A stretch of 64,000 bases of DNA from Coenobita brevimanus (taxonomy: Eukaryota > Arthropoda > Malacostraca > Decapoda > Coenobitidae): positions 3,635,001 to 3,699,000 of the forward strand of contig CM064697.1 in NCBI GenBank assembly GCA_032717465.1, read 5' to 3'. The notes under the pieces are model-generated. The model saw only the letters and a program-made list of their open reading frames with translations, made no database searches and was not told the origin of the DNA. Made by a program: the position numbers and the translations under genes. Numbering within the stretch: position 1 is the first letter of the stretch; every line of letters begins with the position of its first letter. This document shows positions 35,515 through 47,040 of this stretch, in pieces.

Positions 35515-36880
35515 AGGGAGGAAGGAAGGAAGGAAGGCAGGCAGAAAGGAAGGCAGGCAGGCAGGAAGGCAGGCAGGCAGGAAGGCAGGCAGGAAGGACG
35601 GAAGGAAGGAAGGAAGGAAACAGTTAATTCAAGTAGGATCGTAGGAGGATGGAAGACCTAAATGGAAAGAAAATGACAATGAGAAGGAAGGAGGGAGGCT
35701 TGAAGGAAAGCAGAGTGGAGGGAGATTGAAGAGGGTAGGAAGGATGGATGAAGGATTGCAGGAGAGAGGGAAGGTGAGGATGTGAAGGAAAAGGAAAGGA
35801 AGAAAAAAAAGAAAAAATAAGGAGAAAGGAGGGGGGGGGAGGTGAGGAGAATGGGAAGGAATGAAGAAAGAGTTAAAAAAAATAAATAAATAAAACGAAG
35901 GAAGGCAAGAAGTAGAATAAATGAGGAGAATGGTAAGGAAGAAAAGTAGAAGGGAAGGAAGATGAAGAGTGGAGGAAGAAAGAAAGAAGGAAAACTAGAG
36001 AGAGGGGGATAAGAAGAGAAGGGATGGAAGGAGAAAGAAAGAAAAGGATGGGAGGCTGAGAGGGAAAATGAGGAAGAATGAAGGAAACAAGGATGGAAAG
36101 AAGGAAAGTTGGAGGTAGGGAAGATGAAGAGAGAGAATGAAGTAAAGAAGGAAGGCTGGAGGAGGGAAGAAAAGGAGTGGAAAATGAAGGAAAGTTTACG
36201 GTGGGAGGGAGGGTGACATCGAAGGAGGAGGGGAGGGAAGATGAAAGAGCGAGAGGATGGAAGATTAAAAAGGTGGAATAACAGGAAGGAGAGAGGGAAA
36301 GTGTGGAGAATGGAAAGGTAAAAGAGAGAGAGAGAGAGAGAGGAGAGAGAGGAGGAAGAAGATGGCAAAGAAAAAAATAACAAAGAAAGATCAAAGGATA
36401 CTAGAAGACGGAGGGAAGGAGGTGAAGGAGGACGAAAGAGTGGGTGGAGTGAAAAGAGAAGGAAGGACAGGCGAGAAGAAATGAAGGGAAAATGAGAATA
36501 CAGAAGAAAAAGTCAATTCGGAAAGAAAGAAAACGCAGGAAGAGAAATAGGGAAAAGTGAACGAAAGAAATAATGAGGAAGAAGAAAAAAAAAGTGAACT
36601 GCAAGGAAGGTCCTGAAAATTAAAGAGAAACAAGGCGAAGAGATGAAAGGAAAGAGTAAAAGATTTAATGAAAAAAAGTGTACAAGGAAGGTAAAGGAGG
36701 TGAAGCAAAGGAGAGGATGAAAAAGGGAAGAGAGAGAAGGAAATAGAAAATGGAAGGAGTGGATGAAATACGGGGAGGGAGGAAAGATAAGAAGGAACGA
36801 TGAGATAAAAGAAGAGAAGGGAGGGGAGAGAACGAAGGAAGAAAGAAAGAAAGGAAGCGAAGGGAAGAAGGACAAATATT
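35515..36880. repeat. 1.4-kb purine-rich (GGAA) block
   Basis: Starts with (GGAA)n(GGCA)n at 35518-35620, then AAGGAAGG and GAAGG-rich sequence. Open frames on the minus strand are Ser/Phe/Leu artefacts. Confidence 0.92.
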
Positions 36881-36884
36881 GATA

Positions 36885-37350
36885 AGTTTAACTGCTACAC
36901 CCGCCAGGAAACAAATAAAAACGAAGCAGGTGGTCAATATGCACACCAAGTTTCAGTTTCCCACCTCAGAAAGTGCATGCAATATTATCTCCCCCCACCT
37001 CACCCCCCCTAAAAAAAAAATGAGGTTACCTGCGATGGCCACACCCACCTTAACCGTGTCTGTCACCCTTTTACATCCCAAAAAGTGACCTTTGACTTTG
37101 GAAATACCCCTCAGACACACCCCAAACACATCCCAGATGCTCAGCACATGCTTGTCAGACACACCTCAGACATGCCCCATACACACACCAGATACCCCAC
37201 CAATAACCCGCTCCTTTCAACACGCGCATCCATGATTGTGACGCTCATAAATCTCATCGGCTACAACTCACCCGATTCCATTCTTCAAAAGGGTACAGTG
37301 ATTCAGACAGTGAATGAGTGAGTGAATGACATAGTTAGGGACACACACTG
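36885..37350 (+). repeat. Dispersed repeat R3, longer copy
   Basis: Begins near AACTGCTACACCCGCCAGGA and ends GTGAATGACATAGTTAGGGA. Shares ATCCCAGATGC, CCATGATTGTGAC..TATAAA and the GTGAATGAGTGAGTG end with 43600-43870. Contains tandem CAGACACACC(CC/TC)A units. Confidence 0.75.
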
Positions 37351-37499
37351 GTTAGGGCCGCTCCTGTGGGTCTGGCAACATGTAAAAGATCTAAACTTAA
37401 AATTAGCTCTGTTTGCAAAATCACACTGTCATCATTGTGTTTAACTCCATCATTCCTCTGGCTTAATACCTGCTTTATTCTCGCTATCTCCAGACGATT

Positions 37500-37990
37500 T
37501 ATACAATCAAGGAAGAAAGGAAGGAGTGGAGAGGTGGATGGAAAGAAATGAGAGGGTGGAGGAAATGAAAGACATTGAGGATTAGAGTGAAAAACAAAAA
37601 ATATGGAGGAAAGGAAGAAAGAAATGGAAGAGGGACGAAGTTAAAGGAAGGACAGTACACGGGTAGATAATAGGAAGGAAGGGGGAAATGCAGGAGGGAT
37701 GAAGTGAAGGAATGGAGAGAAGTGGAGGAGGGGTGTGGTGGAGGGAAGGAGGTGGAAGAGTGAAGTGGAAAAGGGAAGGGGAGGGAAGGCGGGAAGTGGA
37801 GGAGGAGTGAGGTGGAGGGAAGGAGGAGAGTGGAAGAGCGGGTGAAGTGGAGGGAAGGAAGGAAATGAAGGAAGGGGAGATGGAAGGATGAAAGGAAGTG
37901 GAGGAGGGGTGAGGTGGAAAATGGAGGAAGTTGGAGGAGGAATGAAGTGGAAGAAGTGGGGGTAGGAATCAGTTGGAGGGAAGAATGTGG
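37500..37990. repeat. Purine-rich tract, GGAGGAGTGAAGTGGAAG units
   Basis: Degenerate 20-40 bp tandem units. Confidence 0.85.
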
Positions 37991-38047
37991 AGGAAGTGTG
38001 GGATAATACAGTGTACTGAATTTTGGTGGCACGTAGGGTTTGCGTGG

Positions 38048-38048
<1 letters not shown>

Positions 38049-38103
<55 letters not shown>

Positions 38104-38165
38104 TCCTCCTCCTCCTCCTCCTCCTCCTTCTTCTTCTTCGTCTTCTTCTTCTTCTTCTTCCAGAA
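38049..38165. repeat. (CT)n and (CCT/CTT)n microsatellites
   Basis: CT to 38100, then CCT and CTT to 38160. Pyrimidine-rich filler continues to 38430. Confidence 0.95.
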
Positions 38166-38484
38166 AAGTACATATTAAATCAGCTCTTTCGTTTGTTTCC
38201 CCTCTCTTCTTTCTTATAGTCATCCTTCTTTCCTCCCTCATCCAGTCCTTCCTTCTCTCCCCTTTCTACTTGCCACTCCATCCCTCTCCAATTCCCCCAC
38301 TTCCCTCTCTTCCACTCTTCCCCCCCTCTCTGCCACTCCTCTCTCCACCTCCTTCCTTTCCTCTCTTCTCCCCTCCCTCTCGTCCACTCCTCTCATCACC
38401 TCTCCACCTCTGCCTCCACCGCCGACTAAAAATACGTGGCTGGTCCACTTGTCCTTCCCAGTTGCCCCCGCTGTGCAGCTGGGG

Positions 38485-38835
38485 TGGAAGTGGTAATGTT
38501 GAGTGGTGGTGATGAGTATTGGTGATGGTGGTGGTGAATGGTGGTGCTGAGTCGTAGTTAGTGGTGGCGATGAGTGGTGATGAATGGTGGTGATGTTGGT
38601 GGTGTGTGGTTTTGATGAGTCGTGATGAATGGTGGTGTTGGTGGGGATGATGAATCGTGATGAGTGGTGGTGACGAGTGATGGTGGTGGTGGTAAGTGAT
38701 AGTGACAGTGATCTTGGTGAGTGATGATGAAGGCGGTACTAAGTGGTGACGTAGTTGGTGATGAAAGCTGGTGGTGGCAGAGGTGGTGATGAATGGGTGT
38801 GATGGTAATGCTAGTGAAGGTGATGGTGATGAGTG
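38485..38835. repeat. (GGTGATGAGT)-type degenerate array
   Basis: Irregular GGTGGTGATGAGTGGTGATG units ending in a GTT run at 38835-38853. Confidence 0.88.
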
Positions 38836-39062
38836 TTGTTGTTGTTGTTGTTGCTTAACCCCAGTCTCCCTGGCCGAGCAAATCTGTCGAACACAGGTCA
38901 ACCACAGATACAGTACAGTATATACATCATGTAGGGAGCCGGTGCCCCACAACGCCTCATCAGGGTCGCACCAGGGTCCTTCCCACGGCGAGGTTCGGGG
39001 AAATATGTGGAGGTTTGGCTCCTGGGTAGATGTAAATGGCGGTGACTTTTATGAAGACGGAA
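38836..39062 (+). repeat. Dispersed repeat R4, copy 1
   Basis: (GTT)n, then TTAACCCCAGTC, CACGGCGAGGTTCGGGGAAA and TGGAGGTTTGGCTCCTGG. The same order is found reversed at 46320-46532. Confidence 0.7.
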
Positions 39063-39064
39063 GT

Positions 39065-39370
39065 AATGAGTGATTTCAGTAGTGGCAGTGGTGGTAAGGA
39101 GGAGGATGTTTATATTGAGTAATCGTGATGTTAATGATGAATAGTGATACTGGTAGTGAGTAGTGATGGTGATGATGATGATGGTGATGACTGTTGCTGG
39201 TTACGGAGGTGACGAGCAGAGATAAGGAGTGGTGATGAAGGTGGTGGGGGCAGTTGTTGATTAATAGTAGTACTGGTGTAGTTAGTGACGGCGGTGATGG
39301 TGGATGTAAGTGGTGATAATGATGCTGATTGGTGGTGAGGGTGGCAGTGGTAGTGATTGTTGATAACGTA
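39065..39370. repeat. Second (GGTGATGATG)-type array
   Basis: Continues the GGTGGTGATGA style on the other side of the R4 copy, as if R4 had inserted into one original array. Confidence 0.85.
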
Positions 39371-39749
39371 CAAAACAAGTCAACTCTGGAACAGTCACTC
39401 TGTTTTTTCCCCTGCCTACGATGCCAGCAATTCAGACGCAGTGTGCAAGCATAGAGATAAGACCGGGTTTAATTCTGGCTGTTCTTTATTTGACTCTCTT
39501 TAGGCAGGACAAGAGAGAGAGAGAGAGAGAGGAGGTTAAAAGGCATATCATGGTGAAGTTAGATAGTGTAAGTGCTGATGGTGATGATGGTGATGATGTT
39601 GGTCGTGGATAATGAAATACTGTAAGTAATCATGATGGAAATTGCGTTAGCGTGGTAGTGATGTTGACAGTGGTGTACTGAAGTGATTGGCCCAGATTTT
39701 TGTCCTTTTTCGCAGCTTATTACCTCAATTGCAGAAAAAAGAAAAAAAA

Positions 39750-39897
39750 TATGGCTGTATATCCTTTCCATGGCTACTCTCCGTGACTTTCGTCATACTG
39801 AATTTTAACCTGTTGCTATATCAGTATTCAAGATGGAGAGATCGCAGTTTTAGTCCAATTTAAGTAAAAAGAGTTTAGTAGTGTAGGCTTAGGTTAC
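39750..39897 (+). repeat. Dispersed repeat family R1, copy
   Basis: GTATATCCTTTCCATGGCTA, TCCGTGACTTTCG, AACCTGTTG, GATGGAGAGATCGCAG and AAAAAGAGTTTAGTAGTG are in family order. Confidence 0.7.
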
Positions 39898-39951
39898 ACA
39901 TACTGAAACACTGAAACAAAGACACATACACACAGAGAGGCAAGCACACAA

Positions 39952-40715
39952 GCACACAAACAAATAATGAAGGAGCGACACAAGCAGGCAGGAAGGCAGG
40001 CAATCAGGACAGTAATTGGCAGGGACACGTAGAGGCGGAAGGGCAGAGAGGCAAGGCATGAGGCAGGCACGAGCAGGAAGGTAGTGAGGCACAGACAGGA
40101 AGGAAGTGAAGCAGGCACAAGCAGGCAAGTGGTGAGGCAGGCACAGGCAGGCAGGTAGTGAGCAGGTATTGGCAGGATGGCGGTAGTGAGGCAGGCACAG
40201 GCAGAATGGTAGTGAGGCAGCCACAGGCAGGACAGTAGTGAGGCAGGCACAGGCAGGACGGTTGTGAGGCAGGCGCAGGGAGGACGGTAGTGAGGCAGCA
40301 CAGGCAGCAGATAGTGTTTCAGGCACAGGCAGGCAGGTAGTGAGGCATAGGCAGGCAGTCACAGGCACAGTCAAGAAGGAGGTGAGGCAGGGACAGACAG
40401 ACAGGCAAGTAGTGAAGCAGACACAAACAAACAGGTAGTGGGGCAGACGGAGGCAGGCAGGTGATGAGACAAGCACAGGTAGGCTGGTAGTGAGACAGAC
40501 ACAGGGAAGCAGGTAATGAGACAAGCACAGGCAGGCCGGTAATGAGGCAGTTTGTGAAGCAGTCACAGGCAGTCAGGTTGTGAAACAAGCACAGGCATTC
40601 AGGTAGTGAATCAGGAACAGGCAGGCAGGTTGTTAAGCAGGCAGAGGCAGGCAAGTGAGCAGGGTGGTCAAGCAGGCAGACAGGAAGGGAAGCAACTGGG
40701 TAGGCATACAGGCAG
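39952..40715. repeat. VNTR, about 26 bp unit (GGTAGTGAGGCAGGCACAGGCA)
   Basis: About 28 imperfect units. The Cys/Leu/Pro-rich open frames on the minus strand are unit translations. Confidence 0.93.
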
Positions 40716-40719
40716 CAGC

Positions 40720-41225
40720 ATCGGCGGATCCAGATGAAGCATCAGGAGGGCGGTCGTTCCCTGAGGAGAGGGGCGCCCTAAAGACCCATGTTTCTCTTCT
40801 TACCGTATATTCTGTTGCGATAACAGAAGAAAGACTTACTTGGCTAAGAAAATGATTTATGAGGAAAATTTTAAAAACTTGTACTTAGCCACAAAATCAT
40901 GTCAGTACTAATAGGGATATCTATTTTTTGGCCGATAGAATACTTATTTATTGTATGGAATTTATTAAACAAACGTTTGTTTGTAACCAGGTTTATGGTC
41001 CATGTAAAAAAAAATAAATAAATGAATGAACAACGTAAAGGATGCTGAGTAACGATTTCGCATCACACTTAATTTGTGAGTGTAACAGTGATCATATACT
41101 ACATTTTGAAAGTTACCATGAAAAGTTCTTTTTTGATGTTCCTCGTCTGTTCATTTATCTTTTACGTACAGTATAGTCACTCGAACAGTCTTGTGTCTGT
41201 GGGGTACAGGTTCGAACATATTCAG
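40720..41225. other. Intronic sequence with no recognisable feature
   Basis: AT-rich, mixed composition. No exon, RNA gene or clear repeat found. Confidence 0.5.
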
Positions 41226-41359
41226 ACTGATGGAAGAGAGGGGAAGCAGTTCCATGAAGAGAAAGTATGCAGGCAGACAGGAGTGTAGGCAGGAGTACAG
41301 GTAGGTAGGAAGAGTCAAGTGCGGAATCCAAGTATGCATGCAGAAAGGTAAGCAGTAGA

Positions 41360-41740
41360 TCAGTAAAATATGAAGCAAAATAGAATAACAGGCAGGAAAT
41401 GGCTAGACCAGAAATATGAAGAGTAAACAGGAAATTTTTTTAAAAAATTCAGAAAGTGAAAAAAAAAAAATGTAGGAAATTTGAAAAATAGACAAGAAGT
41501 GAGAAAAGTAAGAAAGAAATTAGAAAAGTACTCCGGCAGGGATAATATCAGGCAAGGAATGATAAAGGTAGGCAGGAAATGAGAACTTACGGATGGAATG
41601 ATAAAATTCAGTAAGGAATAATAAAAGTAGGGAAAAATTGATATAGTAGGCAAAAATATAAAAACAAGCAAGAAATAAAAAGGGTACCAGGAAATAATAA
41701 AGGGAAGCAAGAATTAAAAAAAAAAAAAAAGTATGCAGGC
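41360..41740. repeat. A-rich degenerate tandem repeat (AAAGTAGGCAGGAAATGAG)
   Basis: Units of about 20-26 bp with AGGCAGGAAAT or AGTAAGAAAT cores. Confidence 0.75.
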
Positions 41741-41989
41741 CACTCGTATGAGAAAAGAAACCCCAAGCAAATGGATGGCAAGGAAAAGTTGAGAGAGAGA
41801 GAGAGAGAGCTACGTTGGAACCAGGTAGAGCAGCAGAAAAAATAAACAGACTAGGAAACGATTACAAACTAGGAAGGTGTACTAAGAAAGCAGGTTCAAA
41901 TAGAAAGAGATGCAGACAAAAAATAGGACAGACAGACAGAGGAGATGGAGGAGGGGCAGGAAAGTGAGCACAGACAAGTATTTCAGGAA

Positions 41990-42362
41990 AACGCATGCAG
42001 ATCAGTAGGCAGGTGAGAAGGCCTGCAGGGAAGTAAGAACTAAATCACAGTTGATGGCAAAAGGCAAGACCAGGGAAGTGAGGAGCAAGCAGGTAGGTAG
42101 GTAGACAGGTCAATGGGCAGGAAACCAAGTACGACAGAAGGCAGAGAAGAGGCCGGGCAGACAAGCTCAGAGACATGGTGGGGAAAGCAGACATTAAGGC
42201 AGGAAGGTTAGTAGGTAGACAGGCTGACAAGCAAACAGGCAAGGAGGATGGAAGGTAGGCAGGCAGGCAGGCAGGTAGGCAGGCAGACAAGCAGGCAGGC
42301 AGGCAGGCAGGTAGGCAGGCAGACAAGCAGGCAGGCAGGCAGGCAGGCAGGCAGGCAAGCTG
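41990..42362. repeat. (GGCA)n/(GGTA)n VNTR
   Basis: Irregular to 42240, then near-perfect AGGC arrays from 42255 with a 52-bp higher-order repeat (AGGCAGGCAGACAAGCAGGC twice). Confidence 0.95.
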
Positions 42363-42439
42363 ACAGTTCTGCATCGACTACCCGGGCAAATTTCCATGTC
42401 AACTTAATTTCCCCATCCGCCCTAATTATTTATCTGGCC

Positions 42440-43595
42440 TGAGGGTGTGGTAGTGTGAGGGCTGTGGTAACATGGTAGTGTGAGAGCTGTGGTAGTGTGA
42501 ATGGCGTGGTAGTGTGACAGTGCGAGGGATGAGGTAATGTGAGGGGTCTGGTGGTGTGATAGTGGGAGGGGTGTGGTACTGTGTTAGTATGGGGTTTGGA
42601 AGGTTGGTTGTGTTAAGAGTGTGGTGGTGTGAAGGTTGTGGTAGTATAAGGAGTGTGGTAGTGTGAGGGGGGTGTGGTAATTTGGTAGTACTGTATAAGG
42701 AGTGTGGTAGTGTGGTAGTGATAGGGTTGTGGTAGTGCAGTAGTGCTAGGGATGTGGTAGTATGATGGTGTGAGGAGTGTGGAAGTGTAGTAGTGGGACA
42801 GTGTGAGGGATGTGGTAGTATGATAGTGTGAGGAGTGCAGTAGTGTGACAGTGTGAGGGATGTGGTAGTATGATAGTGTGAGGAGTGTGGAAGTGTGACA
42901 GTGTGAGGGATGTGGTAGTATGATAGTGTGAGGAGTGTAGTAGTATGACAGTGTGAGGGAAGTGGTAGTATGATAGTGTGAGGAGTGTAGTAGTGTGACA
43001 GTGTGAGGGATGTGGTAGTAAGATAGTGTGAGGAGTGTGGCTGTGTGAGGGTTGTGGTAGTATGTGGGATATGGTAGGATGATAGTGTGAGAGGTGTGGC
43101 AGTAAGGGGTGTGACTGTGAGGAATGTGGTAGTGTGTTAGTATGAGGAGTGAGGTAGTGTGAGGGGTGTGATTGTGAGGGAAGTGGTAGCGTGGGGAGTG
43201 TGATAGTGTGTGGGGTGTGGTAGTGTGTTAGTATGAAGGATGTGGTATAGTATGAGGGGTGTGGTAGTATGATAGCTGTGGTACTGTGAAGAGTGTGATA
43301 GTATGCAGGGGTGCAGTAGTGTGGTAGTGTATGGGATATTGTACTGTGAGAAGTGTGGTTGTGTGAGGGATGTGATAGTGTGGCAGTGCAAAGGGTGAGG
43401 TAATGTGGGAGGTGTGGTAGTGTGAGAGGTGTGGGAGTGTGGCAGTGCAAAGGGTGAAGTAATGTGGAAGATGTGGTAAAGTGAGCAGTGGTATTGTGAG
43501 GGGTGTGGTAGTGTGGTAGTGTGAGGAGTATGGTAGTGTGGGAACAGGGTGTGGTAGTGAGGGATGGTAATGTGAGAATTGTAGTATTGTGGTAG
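42440..43595. repeat. 1.15-kb VNTR (GTGGTAGTGTGAGGG and variants)
   Basis: GTGGTAGTATGATAGTGTGA plus GGAGTGT higher-order units are regular at 42770-43060, diverging to both sides. Confidence 0.95.
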
Positions 43596-43599
43596 TGCG

Positions 43600-43870
43600 T
43601 GTGATACCCAACATACCACCACCCCAGCACATCCTGAAACATGTCTTTTGTCACTGGAAACAACCCATTGAAACATCCCAGATGCAAATCAAGCGCATCA
43701 TCAATATCTTCACCCCTGAATATCCTCCATAATTGTGACAGTTATAAAGCTATACATTTGCAGCATGCAAGGTTTCATCCGTCAAAAATGTTCAGTGAGT
43801 GAGGAAGTGAGTGAGTGAATGAGTGAGTGAGTGAGTGAGTGACACAGTTAGGGATACTCATTGGATTTAT
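43600..43870 (+). repeat. Dispersed repeat R3, shorter copy with (GAGT)n end
   Basis: AACATCCCAGATGC, CCATAATTGTGACAGTTATA and GACACAGTTAGGGATACTCA match 36885-37350. The terminal (GTGA)n is expanded at 43796-43846. Confidence 0.75.
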
Positions 43871-43899
43871 CCACCACTGTAGGAGTGGAAGAGAAAGCT

Positions 43900-44690
43900 G
43901 TGACCAAGAAACAAGACTTAACCTCTTGAACCCTTAAACATGATATTAATTTCATTTTTACTGTCTCCAAACTGTTTAATTTAGCGTAAGAAAGCTTTTT
44001 CAGACTGGAAGGGTTGCTATATACCAGTACACTGCCTTCCTTAACTCCTTAAGGGCACTCTCGTATGTTGTATGAAATTGGTATTTGCCTATAAAAATCA
44101 AAATGCTATCATTGTGATAATGATAAAAATTTAAGTGTGACACAAAAATAATAATAATAATGCTGTAAGTATTGTTGGGACCTACAGTAGTGTATACTGT
44201 ATTATGTTGGATTTTGAGTAATGTAGCAGAGCCCTAAGAGATTGTTGGTACAGACAGAAGCAGCATTCATTATTCCTCCAGCAGACAGAGCTATGAGGAA
44301 GTAATATTTGTCCTCCCAATTCCCCTCATCATTTCACCATGAACTAACCCTCTTTTATTGTTTGCTTTGCCATAAAGTGAATGGATTGTTTATTGGCCCT
44401 GGTTTTGTCTTTTGAGGATGGGAGGGAGATACTGATTATTGCATCTGAGTGTAGCTTGTAGAGTATACATGCAAGTCAGTTTTAAAGAAGTTAGAGGTGG
44501 AATCCTGTTACATATTCATAGATCCCACTATGTACATTAAGTGGCAACTAAAATGGAGCAGCAGCTGCATTTTGCAAATTGAAAAATTCCTGTAGAAAAT
44601 GGTTAAAAAGAGGTGTACACCAGAATTCTTTATTTGAAAAATATATATAGGTGCAGTCAACTTAATAAATTCAGCTCTTCCAGTTAATCC
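43900..44690. other. Intronic sequence with no recognisable feature
   Basis: AT-rich; apart from a short (ATA)n at 44148 I see no feature until the pyrimidine tract before exon d. Confidence 0.5.
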
Positions 44691-44803
44691 TCTACCTTCT
44701 TCCCCAAATGCACCTCCTTTCCTCCTTTCCCTTTTACTCATATTTATATATTGTTCTTTCCATTGCCACCTTTTCTTCCCCTCTCACCACCCCTCCTCCA
44801 CAG

Positions 44804-44978
44804 GGAAAGAAACTGCCCCGAGAGGACTTGGAAGAGGGTGAAGTCTCAGATGAGGATGAGGGGGGTGAGACCAAGAGGAACAACAACCCCAAGAAGATAA
44901 GGCTGTGTCGAGAACTGTCCTCACTCATTTCACTTCATCGGGCTCGCTTCACAGACATACAGACATCTAAGACTAGAC
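44804..44978 (+). CDS. PLCL: PLCL exon d: X-Y linker and start of the Y domain
   Basis: Begins GKKLPREDLEEGEVSDEDEG after a strong polypyrimidine tract ending CTCCACAG. The acidic linker is short, followed by a basic patch (NNNPKK) and the Y-domain entry IRLCRELSSLISLHRARF. Linkers of this kind in active PLCs act as autoinhibitory lids; here its role is unknown. The donor is GTGAGT at 44979 (phase 1), and the split codon with exon e gives His. A decayed LINE 3' end lies only about 60 bp downstream. Confidence 0.92.
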
Positions 44979-45037
44979 GTGAGTTGAGAGAGAGAGAGAG
45001 AGGGAGGAGAGAGATGAGAAGTCTATTTATACTGTAA

Positions 45038-45240
45038 TAAAATTAAAGAGAACATACTGTGCTGAGACGACATGGTCATATGGAGCGAATGGATGTGAAA
45101 GAGAAATATTATGTGAGTAAGAATGAAGGTGGAAGGAGACATCATAGGCCAAGAAGAAAGTGAATGGACATGGTAACTGAGTGCGTTAGCCAGCAAGTCA
45201 TTGTTGGCAACTAGTAAAAATCCATGACTAATTGACACTC
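45038..45240 (+). mobile_element. Non-LTR retrotransposon C-terminal fragment
   Basis: In one frame with an early stop: RRHGHMERMDVKEKYYVSKN then EGGRRHHRPRRK and MDMVTECV, matching the WFGHAERM...RGRPRMRWRDGV end of the LINE on the minus strand near 57 kb. Confidence 0.7.
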
Positions 45241-45874
45241 CCCCAAAGTAGCCCCAGCATTCATAACTGAATATGTGCTTGCCTAAAAACTCTTTCCAGT
45301 GGCCCAAAACATCGTCAGAGATGGCACTGCTGCTTAAAAACTATGAACCCAATTCCAGTGAATCTCCAACTCTCATCTCACCATCTTGTTCTCTGTCTGC
45401 CACTTTCTTTCACTCCCAGGAAACCATCCCCCCCCCCCCCGGCACAATTCCCGGGGGGTTTCGTCAGCTTTCACCAAGGGCAAATTGATTGTGTTCTGGC
45501 TAAAGAGGAAGAATTTACACATATGACAACGCAGTCCACATCCCTGTAGGCCTAATGGTTACCACACAATCGCGCATCAAAGTTCACAAAAATTTATAAT
45601 AGTTACCCCTCGAAAACAATCTAAACATAAAAATTTTGATAACTACTTATTTTTCTTATTGAAACAGGTCATTTCAAAGTGTTCTGTCACACCAGCCACG
45701 AAAACAGGTGTATGTAGGTGTGGGGAGATTACTAAGCTGTGGGGAGATAAAGTAGGCTGTGGGGAGTAAGCCTGTAGGTACGGGAATTGGAAAAATGACC
45801 AACTTTTCGCATGAAAAGAAAGCACTTCTGTGTGTTCTGTAACATCTTGGTGGCCTGATACCTCTCAGAGGTCT

Positions 45875-46145
45875 GTAGGGGGGGTGGGGAGTAGTGAGGG
45901 ACATGGAAGGAGGGATGGGGTGGAGTTCAGGGGGGACACAAGGCTAGCAGTGTGGGAGGAGGGGCGAGAGTGGGTGGGAAGGGACACAGGTGGTGGTGGG
46001 AGGAGAGATGCAGGTGCATGGAGGGGTGGGAGGGTGATGGGGGACAAGGAGGGAATGAGGGAGTAGGGTAGAGGGTGGCACGGAGGTGGCTCAGAGAGGG
46101 GGTGCCCCCCCACCCCCTGGGTTGGTCCGATCCCCCCCCTCACAC
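45875..46145. repeat. G-rich tract then C-rich patch
   Basis: Dense GGGG and GGTGGG runs to about 46090, followed by CCCCCCCACCCCC. High quadruplex potential; no gene. Confidence 0.75.
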
Positions 46146-46319
46146 CACCTCAGGGGCGAGTTCTCATTGGCCTGAAGCTATGTACATCATAATAGGGGCA
46201 GAGGATGTGCTGCACAGTTTCTTACAGGCCCCACTCCATTGCTGCGATTAGGCAATTTGGCATAAAATTCTCATCGCATCAATTGATGCAATTAGGCATT
46301 ATGGGGTTAATGTGGAGCC

Positions 46320-46532
46320 TACTATGGTGCCCCTGTTAACTTGGTGGATTGACACATATTCAGCATCCATATAGGAACCAAACCTCCATGCTTTTCCCTG
46401 TGCCTTGCTGTGGTGAGGCATCATTTTCCACAAGGGAACATCAATTCACTCCACAAGAGTTCACTGTGTGGGTGGTTGTCTGCCTGCAGTTAATGGCCTG
46501 ATTGACCAGGGTTACTCAACAACAACAACACC
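46320..46532 (-). repeat. Dispersed repeat R4, copy 2 (inverted)
   Basis: The reverse complement starts with (GTT)n and carries GTAACCCTGGTC, CCTCACCACAGCAAGGC and TGGAGGTTTGGTTCCTATAT, as in 38836-39062. Confidence 0.7.
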
Positions 46533-46854
46533 ATCTCTAGGTTACCACTCTGTTGTCCTGGTTGCCCATCACTTACCTATTCTATGAAGGATGTGACCTA
46601 CATCCATTTTTACTTTTTGACTGACATGGTCATGCAAAAGGTACTGGTCCCAAAAGTTGTTTGAATGCAGTGCCGTTAAACTCCCTGTCATTTCTTTCCT
46701 CATCCCAACATCCTATATTCTTTTCCTGGCCTCATTCACTCATATTTTCGTATTCATCACTTTTCTACTTCTTTCTACACCCCTTTACATGTAACAGATA
46801 TTCTTGACAATTTTCCCATTATCTTAAAAAGCCTCCTTTCTTAATGGTGCTCAG

Positions 46855-47034
46855 ATGATGCAAGCGAGATGAGTAGTCTTAGTGAATCAACTGCAGCCAA
46901 ACTAGCCCTGACCTGTCCTGAGGAACTGGTCAACCACAACAAGAAGTACCTCACTCGCGTCTATCCCAACTCATCCAGGGTAGACTCTTCCAACTACAAC
47001 CCTCAGGACTTCTGGAATGCCGGATGTCAGATGG
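46855..47034 (+). CDS. PLCL: PLCL exon e: central Y domain
   Basis: Starts after GGTGCTCAG and reads DASEMSSLSESTAAKLAL, then NHNKKYLTRVYPNSSRVDSS and NYNPQDFWNAGCQM. The RVYP, DSSNY and FWNAGCQ blocks are hallmarks of the PLC Y box, and NPQDFW with an NHNKK lead-in is closer to PLCL than to PLC-delta. The donor is GTGAGT at 47035, phase 1. Confidence 0.94.
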
Positions 47035-47040
47035 GTGAGT

